Assembly (NCBI GenBank): GCA_029555925.1
Contig: JAKPQU010000065.1
Span: 1-13,721, forward strand
Length of the DNA stretch: 13,721 nucleotides
Reading direction: 5' to 3'
From: Bacillota bacterium
GTDB lineage: Bacteria; Eremiobacterota; SpSt-956; JAKJGF01
Shown here one piece after another: positions 1-5,574 of this stretch; position 1 is the stretch's first letter; the number at the start of each line of letters is the position of its first letter. Made by a program: the position numbers and the translations under genes. The notes under the pieces were generated by a model. It saw nothing but the letters and a program-made list of their open reading frames with translations. It did no database searches and was not told the origin of the DNA.

Positions 1-2
1 AG

Positions 3-22
3 GGGCGTTTAATTAAACGCCC
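3..22. repeat. Perfect 20-bp palindrome
   Basis: All ten base pairs of the dyad are complementary: GGGCG at the left, CGCCC at the right, and an AT-rich centre (TTTAATTAAA). As RNA it would give an eight-pair stem with an AATT loop. No T-run follows on the plus strand, so it is a poor intrinsic terminator in that direction. It could be the 3' end of a terminator for an upstream gene, an operator, or a small repeat. It ends 55 nt before the first permease start. Confidence 0.6.
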
Positions 23-33
23 TGGGATTAAAC

Positions 34-68
34 ACGCATTACGCATCACGCATTACGCGTCACGAATT
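34..68. repeat. Degenerate tandem heptanucleotide repeat, type A
   Basis: Five consecutive 7-nt units can be read: acgcatt, acgcatc, acgcatt, acgcgtc, acgaatt (consensus ACGCRTY). The array ends nine bases before the start codon of the first permease and occupies the place where a Shine-Dalgarno sequence would be expected. A related array sits at 1312-1339, again just before a permease start. Tandem degenerate heptamers are known in intergenic DNA of some bacteria, for example the STRR repeats of filamentous cyanobacteria. No function is visible here. Confidence 0.65.
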
Positions 69-77
69 TATAGAATT

Positions 78-1208
78 ATGAAACTTATAAGATTAAAAGC
101 AATCGCCAGAAAAGAAATAATACAGATAATAAGAGATCCCAGGAGTCTTGCCATGGCAATACTTATGCCTGTTATCATGATTTTCCTTTACAGTTACTGC
201 CTTTCTCTTAATGTGGAACATCTCTCTACAGTCGTATGGGATCAGGACAGACAGGAACTTTCACGGGAATATCTCGATCGTTTCAGAAATACAAAATATT
301 TTGATGTAACACATTATGCATCAGGATATAAGGAAATGACATGGTTTATGGATAGTGGTACCTGTTCTGTGGGCATAGTCATACCCCATAATTTCACCGA
401 ACATCTCAAAAAATCGGAGGAAGCAAAAGTGCAGGTTATGATAGACGGAAGTGATACGAATGTTGCAAATACTGCCAGAGGCTATGTGACGGCCATTACA
501 CAGATATATAATCTGGAACTTGCCGAAAAACCTCTCTCAGATAAAGGTATAAAATTAGGTACAGTAATAGATAACAGGGTAAGGGTTTTATATAATGAAG
601 AACTGGAAAGCAGAAATTTTATTATTCCCGGACTCATAGCAGTGGTAATCATGGTAGTGGCTTCTTTACTTACAGCACTTACAATAGCAAAAGAATGGGA
701 CAGAGGAACTATGGAACAATTAATAGCCACCCCTGTAACAGCAAGGGAAATTATCACGGGAAAACTGATACCATATATAATTATAGGTTTTATAGATGTA
801 ATGCTTGCTGTGGCAACAGGAACAATTATATTTAAAGTTCCTCTCAGGGGAAGTTTTCTGGAAGTTATAGGATTTTCATTGATTTTTATTACAGGTGTCA
901 TGGCCTGGGGCATTATGCTTTCAGTTATGGCAAAAAATCAGCTTCTTGCATCTCAGATGGCAATACTGACAACCTTTCTTCCTTCTTTCTGGCTCTCAGG
1001 ATTTATGTTTCCCATATACTGTATGCCCTCTGCAATACAGTATATATCATATATAGTTCCTGCGAAATATTTTATAATTATAATGAAAGGTATATTCCTC
1101 AAGGGCATTGGCCTGGATATTTTATGGTTTCCCGGACTGTTGCTGTTGATTTATACAATTGCAGTTTATAACAATGCCTGTCTTAGATTTAAAAAGAAAC
1201 TTTTGTAA
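78..1208 (+). CDS. ABC-2 type transporter permease (YbhS/YbhR/YhhJ-like)
   Basis: This is an integral membrane subunit of an ATP-driven exporter of the ABC-2 superfamily. The 376-residue length and layout fit the family. A charged N-terminus with the RDPRSL motif (20-24) precedes one membrane helix (about 24-44). An extracytoplasmic domain of about 140 residues follows, then a cluster of hydrophobic helices from about 180 to 365. Family signatures are WDQDR near 54-58, the cytoplasmic DRGTMEQL element (208-215) and SGFMFPI (307-313). The start is supported by the family-typical N-terminus (RLKAIARKE), although no Shine-Dalgarno is visible and heptamer repeats sit just upstream. It pairs with the paralogous permease 139 nt downstream, as in operons with an ABC ATPase and a HlyD-like fusion protein, presumably beyond the left edge. 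The substrate (drug, lipid or glycan) is unknown. Confidence 0.93.
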   Translation: MKLIRLKAIARKEIIQIIRDPRSLAMAILMPVIMIFLYSYCLSLNVEHLSTVVWDQDRQELSREYLDRFRNTKYFDVTHYASGYKEMTWFMDSGTCSVGIVIPHNFTEHLKKSEEAKVQVMIDGSDTNVANTARGYVTAITQIYNLELAEKPLSDKGIKLGTVIDNRVRVLYNEELESRNFIIPGLIAVVIMVVASLLTALTIAKEWDRGTMEQLIATPVTAREIITGKLIPYIIIGFIDVMLAVATGTIIFKVPLRGSFLEVIGFSLIFITGVMAWGIMLSVMAKNQLLASQMAILTTFLPSFWLSGFMFPIYCMPSAIQYISYIVPAKYFIIIMKGIFLKGIGLDILWFPGLLLLIYTIAVYNNACLRFKKKLL

Positions 1209-1210
1209 AT

Positions 1211-1238
1211 CGTGAAGGGTGAAGAGTGAGGATTGAAG
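1211..1238. repeat. Degenerate tandem heptanucleotide repeat, type B
   Basis: Four 7-nt units can be read directly after the first permease stop codon: cgtgaag, ggtgaag, agtgagg, attgaag. The unit differs from the ACGCRTY type before each permease but has the same period. The 139-nt gap between the permeases therefore begins with a type B array and ends with a type A array. The middle (1239-1311) holds nothing I recognise. Confidence 0.55.
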
Positions 1239-1311
1239 TGAGTATAAGTTCCAATTCTTCATTGTGTTCACCGGATCATGGTTGTCTGGACGAAATTTAT
1301 GAGAGTTAATC

Positions 1312-1339
1312 TCGCGTCACGCGTCACGGGTTACGAGAA
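1312..1339. repeat. Degenerate tandem heptanucleotide repeat, type A (second site)
   Basis: Four heptamers (tcgcgtc, acgcgtc, acgggtt, acgagaa) lie eight bases before the second permease start. They match the array at 34-68 in unit and in position, and both are followed by AATTTATA and then the ATG after a few A/T bases. The two leaders therefore look homologous, by duplication of the permease unit or by insertion of the same element. No Shine-Dalgarno is visible between this array and the start codon. Confidence 0.6.
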
Positions 1340-1347
1340 TTTATAAA

Positions 1348-2454
1348 ATGTTTGAACGAATAAAACAGATATTAATCAAAGAATTTATACAGACCTTCAG
1401 AGAACCGAAATTAAGGGCTATGATATTTATAACCCCTTTTTTGCAGCTATTTATCTTCGGTTATGCTGCTACAACTGATATAAAGCATATTCCTCTTGCT
1501 GTCCTGGATAGAAGCAGAAGCTTTGAAAGCAGGAACCTTATAGAACAGTTTATACGATCAGGTTACTTTAACCTTGACTATTATTGTGACAGAGAAGAAG
1601 ATCTTATAAGATTACTGGAAAAAAGCGATGTGAAAGCAACACTTAATATACCGCCTGATTTTGCATCTAACCTTCAGAGGACAGGAGGGGCGAAGATACA
1701 GATGCTAATAGACGGCACTGAATCGACAACTTCCTATACGGTTCTTAACTATTCCACCCGTATCGTAACCAATTACAGTCAGAAATTAAGACCTGTTCCC
1801 GACGGCATACCGTCTATAAAACTTGAAGACAGATTCTGGTATAATCCCCAGCTTGAAAGCAGCAATTTTTTTATCCCGGGCGTTATAGCCATGCTTATAA
1901 CAATAACTGTTATCAATTTTACTGCTCTGGCAATAGTCAAAGAAAGAGAAATGGGGACTATTGAGCAGCTCATGGTTACACCCATACGTCCCGTAGAACT
2001 TATAATAGGAAAAACCGTTCCTTTCGGCATCATAGGTATAGGTCAGGTTATTTTTATAACGATCGTCGGCCTGCTGTGGTTTCAGGTGCCTCTTAAAGGC
2101 AGTATTCCCCTTCTGTGTCTTGCGACTCTTATTTATATAATAAATGCCCTGGGAATAGGCCTTTATATTTCTACTGTCTGTAAAACCCTTCAACAGGCTA
2201 TGATGAGCGGTTTCTTCTATCTTTTTCCTGCCATATTACTTTCAGGTTTTGTATTCCCGATAAAGAATATGCCCTATGGTTTTCAATTACTTACCTATAT
2301 AAATCCAATGAGATATTTTATAAATATACTGAGAGGAATATTTCTCAGGGGAAACGATATTTCCGTGCTTTATCAGGAATTAATTCCTATGGTATTCATT
2401 GCTATGATTATATTTACTATGAGCGTAAGAAAATTTAAGAAAAAAATAGATTAA
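1348..2454 (+). CDS. ABC-2 type transporter permease, paralogue of the preceding gene
   Basis: This is the second membrane subunit of what is probably a heterodimeric ABC-2 exporter. The 368 residues follow the same plan as the upstream paralogue. There is a cytoplasmic N-terminus with a KEFIQTFREPK element (11-21), a first helix (about 23-42), an extracytoplasmic domain (about 43-175) and a helix cluster (about 176-358). The EMGTIEQLMVTPI element (201-213) and LSGFVFPI (298-305) are the matching family signatures. The C-terminus is short and basic (RKFKKK). In YbhFSR-like systems two such permeases assemble with one ATPase subunit. The last codon and stop overlap the stop of the convergent gene by four bases (TTAA at 2451-2454), leaving no room for a terminator between them. 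Confidence 0.93.
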   Translation: MFERIKQILIKEFIQTFREPKLRAMIFITPFLQLFIFGYAATTDIKHIPLAVLDRSRSFESRNLIEQFIRSGYFNLDYYCDREEDLIRLLEKSDVKATLNIPPDFASNLQRTGGAKIQMLIDGTESTTSYTVLNYSTRIVTNYSQKLRPVPDGIPSIKLEDRFWYNPQLESSNFFIPGVIAMLITITVINFTALAIVKEREMGTIEQLMVTPIRPVELIIGKTVPFGIIGIGQVIFITIVGLLWFQVPLKGSIPLLCLATLIYIINALGIGLYISTVCKTLQQAMMSGFFYLFPAILLSGFVFPIKNMPYGFQLLTYINPMRYFINILRGIFLRGNDISVLYQELIPMVFIAMIIFTMSVRKFKKKID

Positions 2455-3257
2455 TTATTTCTTACCTTATAGTCTGTTGATAATTTGTAATCAGGTGTAA
2501 CAAGTTGCTGTGGCACTGTTGCCCCTCCGGAAAGTCCAACTGAAGAATAAGTTCCTCCGCCTGGAATTCTTACTGAACCATAAAAAATGCCTCCCCCGTC
2601 TGCTCCCGGATCTGCAGGAGGTTTTTCTACGGAAAAGGAAATTTCTCTGCAATCTCCGGGATTCATGCTGTTCAGGCAGACCGACTGCCTGTCTATTATC
2701 TGTCCTGCCGGATGGATAAAGATGCAGTTTACTATTACCATATCCAGAATTGAAGCTGAAATATTTTGAACTGTAGCATAAACAATAAATGTATTGTCTT
2801 TTCCCTGTTCTGTTTTTTCCCGGACTATTTTTATTTCGTCCCCTTTTTTTTCTTCAGCCCTTGTTTTACCGGGAATATTTTTATTGGAATTTTCCTGAAG
2901 TCTCACATGGAAATTTCTGAGATCTACGGTTCTGGCTTTTTTATCATAACAGCAGGTCAGTTCTGCGAAGTCGGCAAAATCTTTCACGTAAATAAGAATT
3001 ATATTGCCTGTTGCTATTTTTTCCCCTTTGAAAATTTTATCTCCCATATATAAAATATTTGAAGTACTGTCATATTTAAAATTTAAATGCAAACTCGAAG
3101 CAAGTATTTCTGCAGAAGCGGCAGGTTTATTATCCTCTAATAAAAATATCTTCGTATCTACAGGTTTATTGTTTATATAAAGAGTTATTTTATGTTCAGA
3201 AGGAAAAGAATTCATATAAGAGATTAATATTAAAATAAATATAATAAAATATTTCAT
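2451..3257 (-). CDS. Secreted protein with a stalk-type domain and a possible FxLyD-like domain
   Basis: The 268 residues begin with a hydrophobic signal sequence (KYFIIFILILISY, 2-14) and no lipobox cysteine, so the product is probably exported or anchored by that helix. Residues about 22-115 read like the copper-amine-oxidase N-terminal-like (stalk) repeat: ITLYINNKPVD, then a segment on side-chain pattern AEILASSLHLNFKYD, then LYMGDKIF. These domains are non-catalytic and occur in surface proteins. A charged linker (about 121-150) precedes a beta-rich region (155-212) with a TFIVYATVQNIS start that resembles FxLyD-type domains. The C-terminus is Gly/Pro-rich. The start is supported by AGGTGA (3264-3269, complement) six bases upstream and a TATAAT box just before it. 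The precise role is unknown; the domain assignments are by eye. Confidence 0.72.
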   Translation of the reverse strand: MKYFIIFILILISYMNSFPSEHKITLYINNKPVDTKIFLLEDNKPAASAEILASSLHLNFKYDSTSNILYMGDKIFKGEKIATGNIILIYVKDFADFAELTCCYDKKARTVDLRNFHVRLQENSNKNIPGKTRAEEKKGDEIKIVREKTEQGKDNTFIVYATVQNISASILDMVIVNCIFIHPAGQIIDRQSVCLNSMNPGDCREISFSVEKPPADPGADGGGIFYGSVRIPGGGTYSSVGLSGGATVPQQLVTPDYKLSTDYKVRNN

Positions 3258-3274
3258 AGTAAATCACCTGATCT

Positions 3275-3283
3275 ATTATATCA
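3275..3283 (-). promoter_or_regulatory. Extended -10 promoter for the secreted stalk-domain protein
   Basis: Read on the minus strand this is TGATATAAT, an extended -10 (TGn) followed by a consensus TATAAT (3275-3280). The upstream side is a T-rich tract without a good -35, which suits an extended -10 promoter. The predicted start point near 3268 would give a leader of only about ten bases, with the ribosome binding site at the very 5' end. Confidence 0.5.
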
Positions 3284-3348
3284 AAAAAAGATTGAGAAAA
3301 AAATTAACAAAATTTTAACAAATAAGAAGTACAAAAAAATCTATTATA

Positions 3349-3357
3349 TGATATTCT
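3349..3357 (+). promoter_or_regulatory. Candidate extended -10 promoter for the heptad-repeat gene
   Basis: TGATATTCT is an extended -10 form on the plus strand, divergent from the minus-strand promoter about 70 bases away. TTAACA hexamers lie at 3304-3309 and 3315-3320, but their spacing is too long for a standard -35. Transcription from here would start near 3364 and place a four-codon mini-ORF in the leader. Confidence 0.4.
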
Positions 3358-3374
3358 TATAAAGGGGAAATTTC

Positions 3375-3386
3375 ATGAACTTTTGA
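3375..3386 (+). other. Candidate minimal upstream ORF (Met-Asn-Phe-stop)
   Basis: ATG AAC TTT TGA has its own purine-rich AAGGGG (3362-3367) seven bases upstream and ends 21 bases before the start of the 665-codon gene. The flanking text resembles the real start downstream: TTATAAAGGGG before the mini-ORF and TTATAAAGGAG before the gene. It may be a small leader peptide that controls initiation, or a decayed duplicate of the start region. There is no direct evidence of translation. Confidence 0.3.
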
Positions 3387-3407
3387 GATTATAAAGGAGC
3401 TAACATT

Positions 3408-5405
3408 ATGGATCCTCTTAAAAATATAAAACTGACAGGCCAGGGACAGTTTATTAAAGCAAAACCAAAGACAGAACAATCAAAATCAATACTGGAAAGT
3501 ACCGATGTTTTCGAAGTATCTGCCGGATTGAGAAAAGAAGGACTTGAAGATATAAAAAAGGGTCTTTCCATGAAATCAGAGGGCGGAAAACTTGTAGAGG
3601 ATGGTATTCAATCACAGGATGACGGAAAGGATTTTCAGAGCATCGGAAATACTTATATAGGTCTTGGAGAAGCATATGAATCCTCTTCGGCAGCAGTCAG
3701 AGATGAAGGACTTGTAAATCTTAATAGCGGTCTCTCCATGGACAGTCTCGGAGAAAAAGTTCAGCATAAAGGCATTTCCCTCATGGAAGAAACTATCTCA
3801 AAAGAAGGTTCCCTGGAAAAGAAAAAATTAAAAGGTGCAGAGAAATTAGCAAAAGGAATAAATCGGGAGATAAATGCAGAAAATAAACAAAAAGAAGCGG
3901 CACGGAGTATAGCTGACAGTATTGCCGGAGAGAGACTCCATGAAAAGAGAAAATCTTCAGGCGCAGAAGAACTGAAAGCCGGCATCGAGCTTGAAAGAGA
4001 TGGAGAATCCCTTCAGGATGCAGGAGGATATTATATATCTTCAGGTCTTCACAGTCAGAAAAAAGGAGAGCACATAAAGAAAGAGGGAAGAACCCTCTAT
4101 GAAGATGGCAATAAATCTCTTCTTAGAGGAGAAGAATTGCTTCAGGAAGCACAGGCCGGTTTTGCTCAGGCAGGTATGTTAAAAGAAGAGGCAGCTTCTC
4201 TTAAATTTGAAGCAAAAACACATAAGGCTACTGCCAAACAAGAACTGAAAGAAGCAGAAAAAGATCAGTCAGGAGCTGATAGTATAAAAGAAAATCAGTT
4301 CTCCCGTTTGAGTGCCGTAAATAATAAAGTCCTTGCATCCATGAGGCATGATCATAAGGCAGAAGAGCTTTATAATAAGGCTCAGTCCTTATGTACAGTG
4401 CCGGCATGCTGTTGCAACTCTGTGATGGCTTTCTGTCCTCCCATGATGTTTATGGCTCCCAATCCTTTTACTCCTTTCCCTCCTGTGACACCGTTAGGAT
4501 GTCAGATGGGACAGATGGCAGAAAAGCTTCATTTGATGAAAATGGCACTCTGCAATAAAAAAGAGAGTCTTGCCGATGAGCTGGAGGCTATAGATAACAT
4601 GGCTCTTGCACAGAAAGAAAGAATGGAAGCCCTGCAACTATCTCATGAAGCATTTATACATGAACTTTCCGCAAAGAGAGAATTTTCTCTTGCTCATAAG
4701 CTGGACAGAAAAGCTTACAGGAAGTTCTCTATGTCAGAAAAGAAAGAAGCACAGGCACGGAAATATGAAAAAGAAGGAACAGGCCTGAAAGAAAAAGGTT
4801 TCGGTCTTAAAGAAGACGGCCTTGATATGATAAGATACGGAAGAGACCTTGAAGCTAAAGGCCATAAAAGTGAAGATTTTGGCCTGTCTATCTTTGACAG
4901 CGGTATGGAGATGGAAAGTCAGGCAAAGGATATGGAACAAAATGGTCTTTCTGCCATAAATAACTCTTTAAAATCAGAAGATAAAACACGAACCATTGCA
5001 GGGTTCAGGAAATTAATGGAAGGTCTTTCCGCTGAAAGTAAAGCAAGAAAGAAAGAACAAGACGGTCTCTCCATGATAAAAGAAAGTCTTAACAGAGAAA
5101 AAGATCTTCAGAGTGATGAAAATAAGGCTCTTGAACGTATAGAATTCGGTTCCAGACTGGAAGCAAGAGGCAAGGAACTGGAGAAGAAAGGTCTTGAAAT
5201 GCTTAAAGAAGCTCAGAAGATGAAGGCTGAAGGCAAAGCAATCGGAGAAGCAGGCCGCCATATGGTGCAGCAGGGCGAAGACCTTGAAGCAGAAGGAATG
5301 AAGCTCATACAGAGTGGTACGCAGAAACAGGCGGCAGGTCAGCTGGTTATAGAAAAAGGACTCGAATATGTAGATCTTGCCGATGAAATTTTAGATTTAA
5401 ATTAA
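3408..5405 (+). CDS. 665-residue small-residue heptad-repeat protein with Cys/Met/Pro-rich centre
   Basis: I do not recognise a named family. A small residue recurs every seven positions: Ser31, Ser38, Gly45 and on to Ala325 (39 of 43 sites; exceptions L136, H178, Q297, V304), then Ala380 to Thr527 (22 of 22), then Gly532 to Ala658 (18 of 19; exception L567). Hydrophobic residues mostly fall three to four positions after it and charged residues elsewhere, which fits helical coiled-coil arms. Residues 329-382 hold all seven cysteines (329, 334, 335, 336, 343, 365, 382), nine of the eleven prolines and many methionines. There is no signal peptide or clear membrane helix, so it is probably cytoplasmic. 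The start is set by AAAGGAG (3393-3399), eight bases upstream. The pattern loosely recalls the xxxLxxG heptads of YhgE/Pip proteins (TIGR03057), but no membrane domain is attached. A structural or scaffold role is inference only. Confidence 0.85.
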   Translation: MDPLKNIKLTGQGQFIKAKPKTEQSKSILESTDVFEVSAGLRKEGLEDIKKGLSMKSEGGKLVEDGIQSQDDGKDFQSIGNTYIGLGEAYESSSAAVRDEGLVNLNSGLSMDSLGEKVQHKGISLMEETISKEGSLEKKKLKGAEKLAKGINREINAENKQKEAARSIADSIAGERLHEKRKSSGAEELKAGIELERDGESLQDAGGYYISSGLHSQKKGEHIKKEGRTLYEDGNKSLLRGEELLQEAQAGFAQAGMLKEEAASLKFEAKTHKATAKQELKEAEKDQSGADSIKENQFSRLSAVNNKVLASMRHDHKAEELYNKAQSLCTVPACCCNSVMAFCPPMMFMAPNPFTPFPPVTPLGCQMGQMAEKLHLMKMALCNKKESLADELEAIDNMALAQKERMEALQLSHEAFIHELSAKREFSLAHKLDRKAYRKFSMSEKKEAQARKYEKEGTGLKEKGFGLKEDGLDMIRYGRDLEAKGHKSEDFGLSIFDSGMEMESQAKDMEQNGLSAINNSLKSEDKTRTIAGFRKLMEGLSAESKARKKEQDGLSMIKESLNREKDLQSDENKALERIEFGSRLEARGKELEKKGLEMLKEAQKMKAEGKAIGEAGRHMVQQGEDLEAEGMKLIQSGTQKQAAGQLVIEKGLEYVDLADEILDLN

Positions 5406-5408
5406 TTT

Positions 5409-5457
5409 ATATGAAAATGATGAAGTCTTATGCTTCACTGTTTATTAATTTTCATAT
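5409..5457. repeat. AT-rich inverted repeat after the heptad-repeat gene
   Basis: ATATGAAAAT (5409-5418) is exactly complementary to ATTTTCATAT (5448-5457). Between them TGAAG (5421-5425) can pair with CTTCA (5433-5437). It begins four bases after the stop codon. The stem is AT-rich and no T-run follows, so it is more likely a 3'-end stabilising structure or chance pairing than the terminator proper. Confidence 0.4.
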
Positions 5458-5464
5458 GTGGTTG

Positions 5465-5479
5465 TGACCGCTCCGGTCA
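5465..5479 (+). repeat. Small GC-rich hairpin TGACCG-CTC-CGGTCA
   Basis: Six perfect pairs close a three-base loop. It lies between the AT-rich inverted repeat and the stronger hairpin at 5502-5530. No T-run follows directly, so alone it is not an intrinsic terminator. It may add to the 3'-end structure of the upstream transcript. Confidence 0.4.
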
Positions 5480-5501
5480 TGCCTGTTATTAAATAGATTT
5501 T

Positions 5502-5537
5502 TTGCAGGGGTGCCAGATGTGCCCCTGCAATTATTTT
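5502..5537 (+). terminator. Intrinsic terminator of the heptad-repeat gene
   Basis: TTGCAGGGG (5502-5510) pairs perfectly with CCCCTGCAA (5522-5530) around an 11-base loop, and TTATTTT follows. A GC-rich nine-pair stem with a U-rich tail is a good Rho-independent terminator for plus-strand transcription. It lies about 100 bases after the stop and 38 bases before the next start, which suggests that the glycosyltransferase has its own promoter or relies on readthrough. The minus-strand side is A-rich, so it is not bidirectional. Confidence 0.7.
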
Positions 5538-5574
5538 GATGTAAAGAATAAATGATATATAAAGGAGAAACTTT

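Noticed and set aside
34..68. CRISPR-like array
   Set aside because: Units are 7 nt and contiguous, with no spacers and no cas genes nearby.
1786..2193. Open frame on the minus strand inside the second permease
   Set aside because: It lies fully within a well-supported permease, has no ribosome site, and its translation shows no domain. The same holds for other antisense frames inside the large genes (for example 482-913, 6538-6915, 9760-10107, 11666-12016).
4392..4553. Rad50 zinc hook or Fe-S ferredoxin motif in the central Cys segment
   Set aside because: There is no CxxC pair in hook spacing, no CxxCxxC ferredoxin pattern and no ATPase domain. It remains only an analogy in layout.
3408..5405. 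Link between the 7-nt DNA repeats and the 7-residue protein repeat
   Set aside because: The DNA repeats are non-coding and not a multiple of codon structure in the protein, whose period is 21 nt. The shared number is coincidence.
5465..5479. Hairpin TGACCG-CTC-CGGTCA as the terminator of the heptad-repeat gene
   Set aside because: The nearest T-run is about 20 bases downstream. The hairpin at 5502-5530 is a better terminator.
5553..5561. TGATATATA as an extended -10 promoter for the GT4 gene
   Set aside because: It runs directly into the AAAGGAGA ribosome site, so a transcript would start inside or after that site. No other good promoter was found in this gap.
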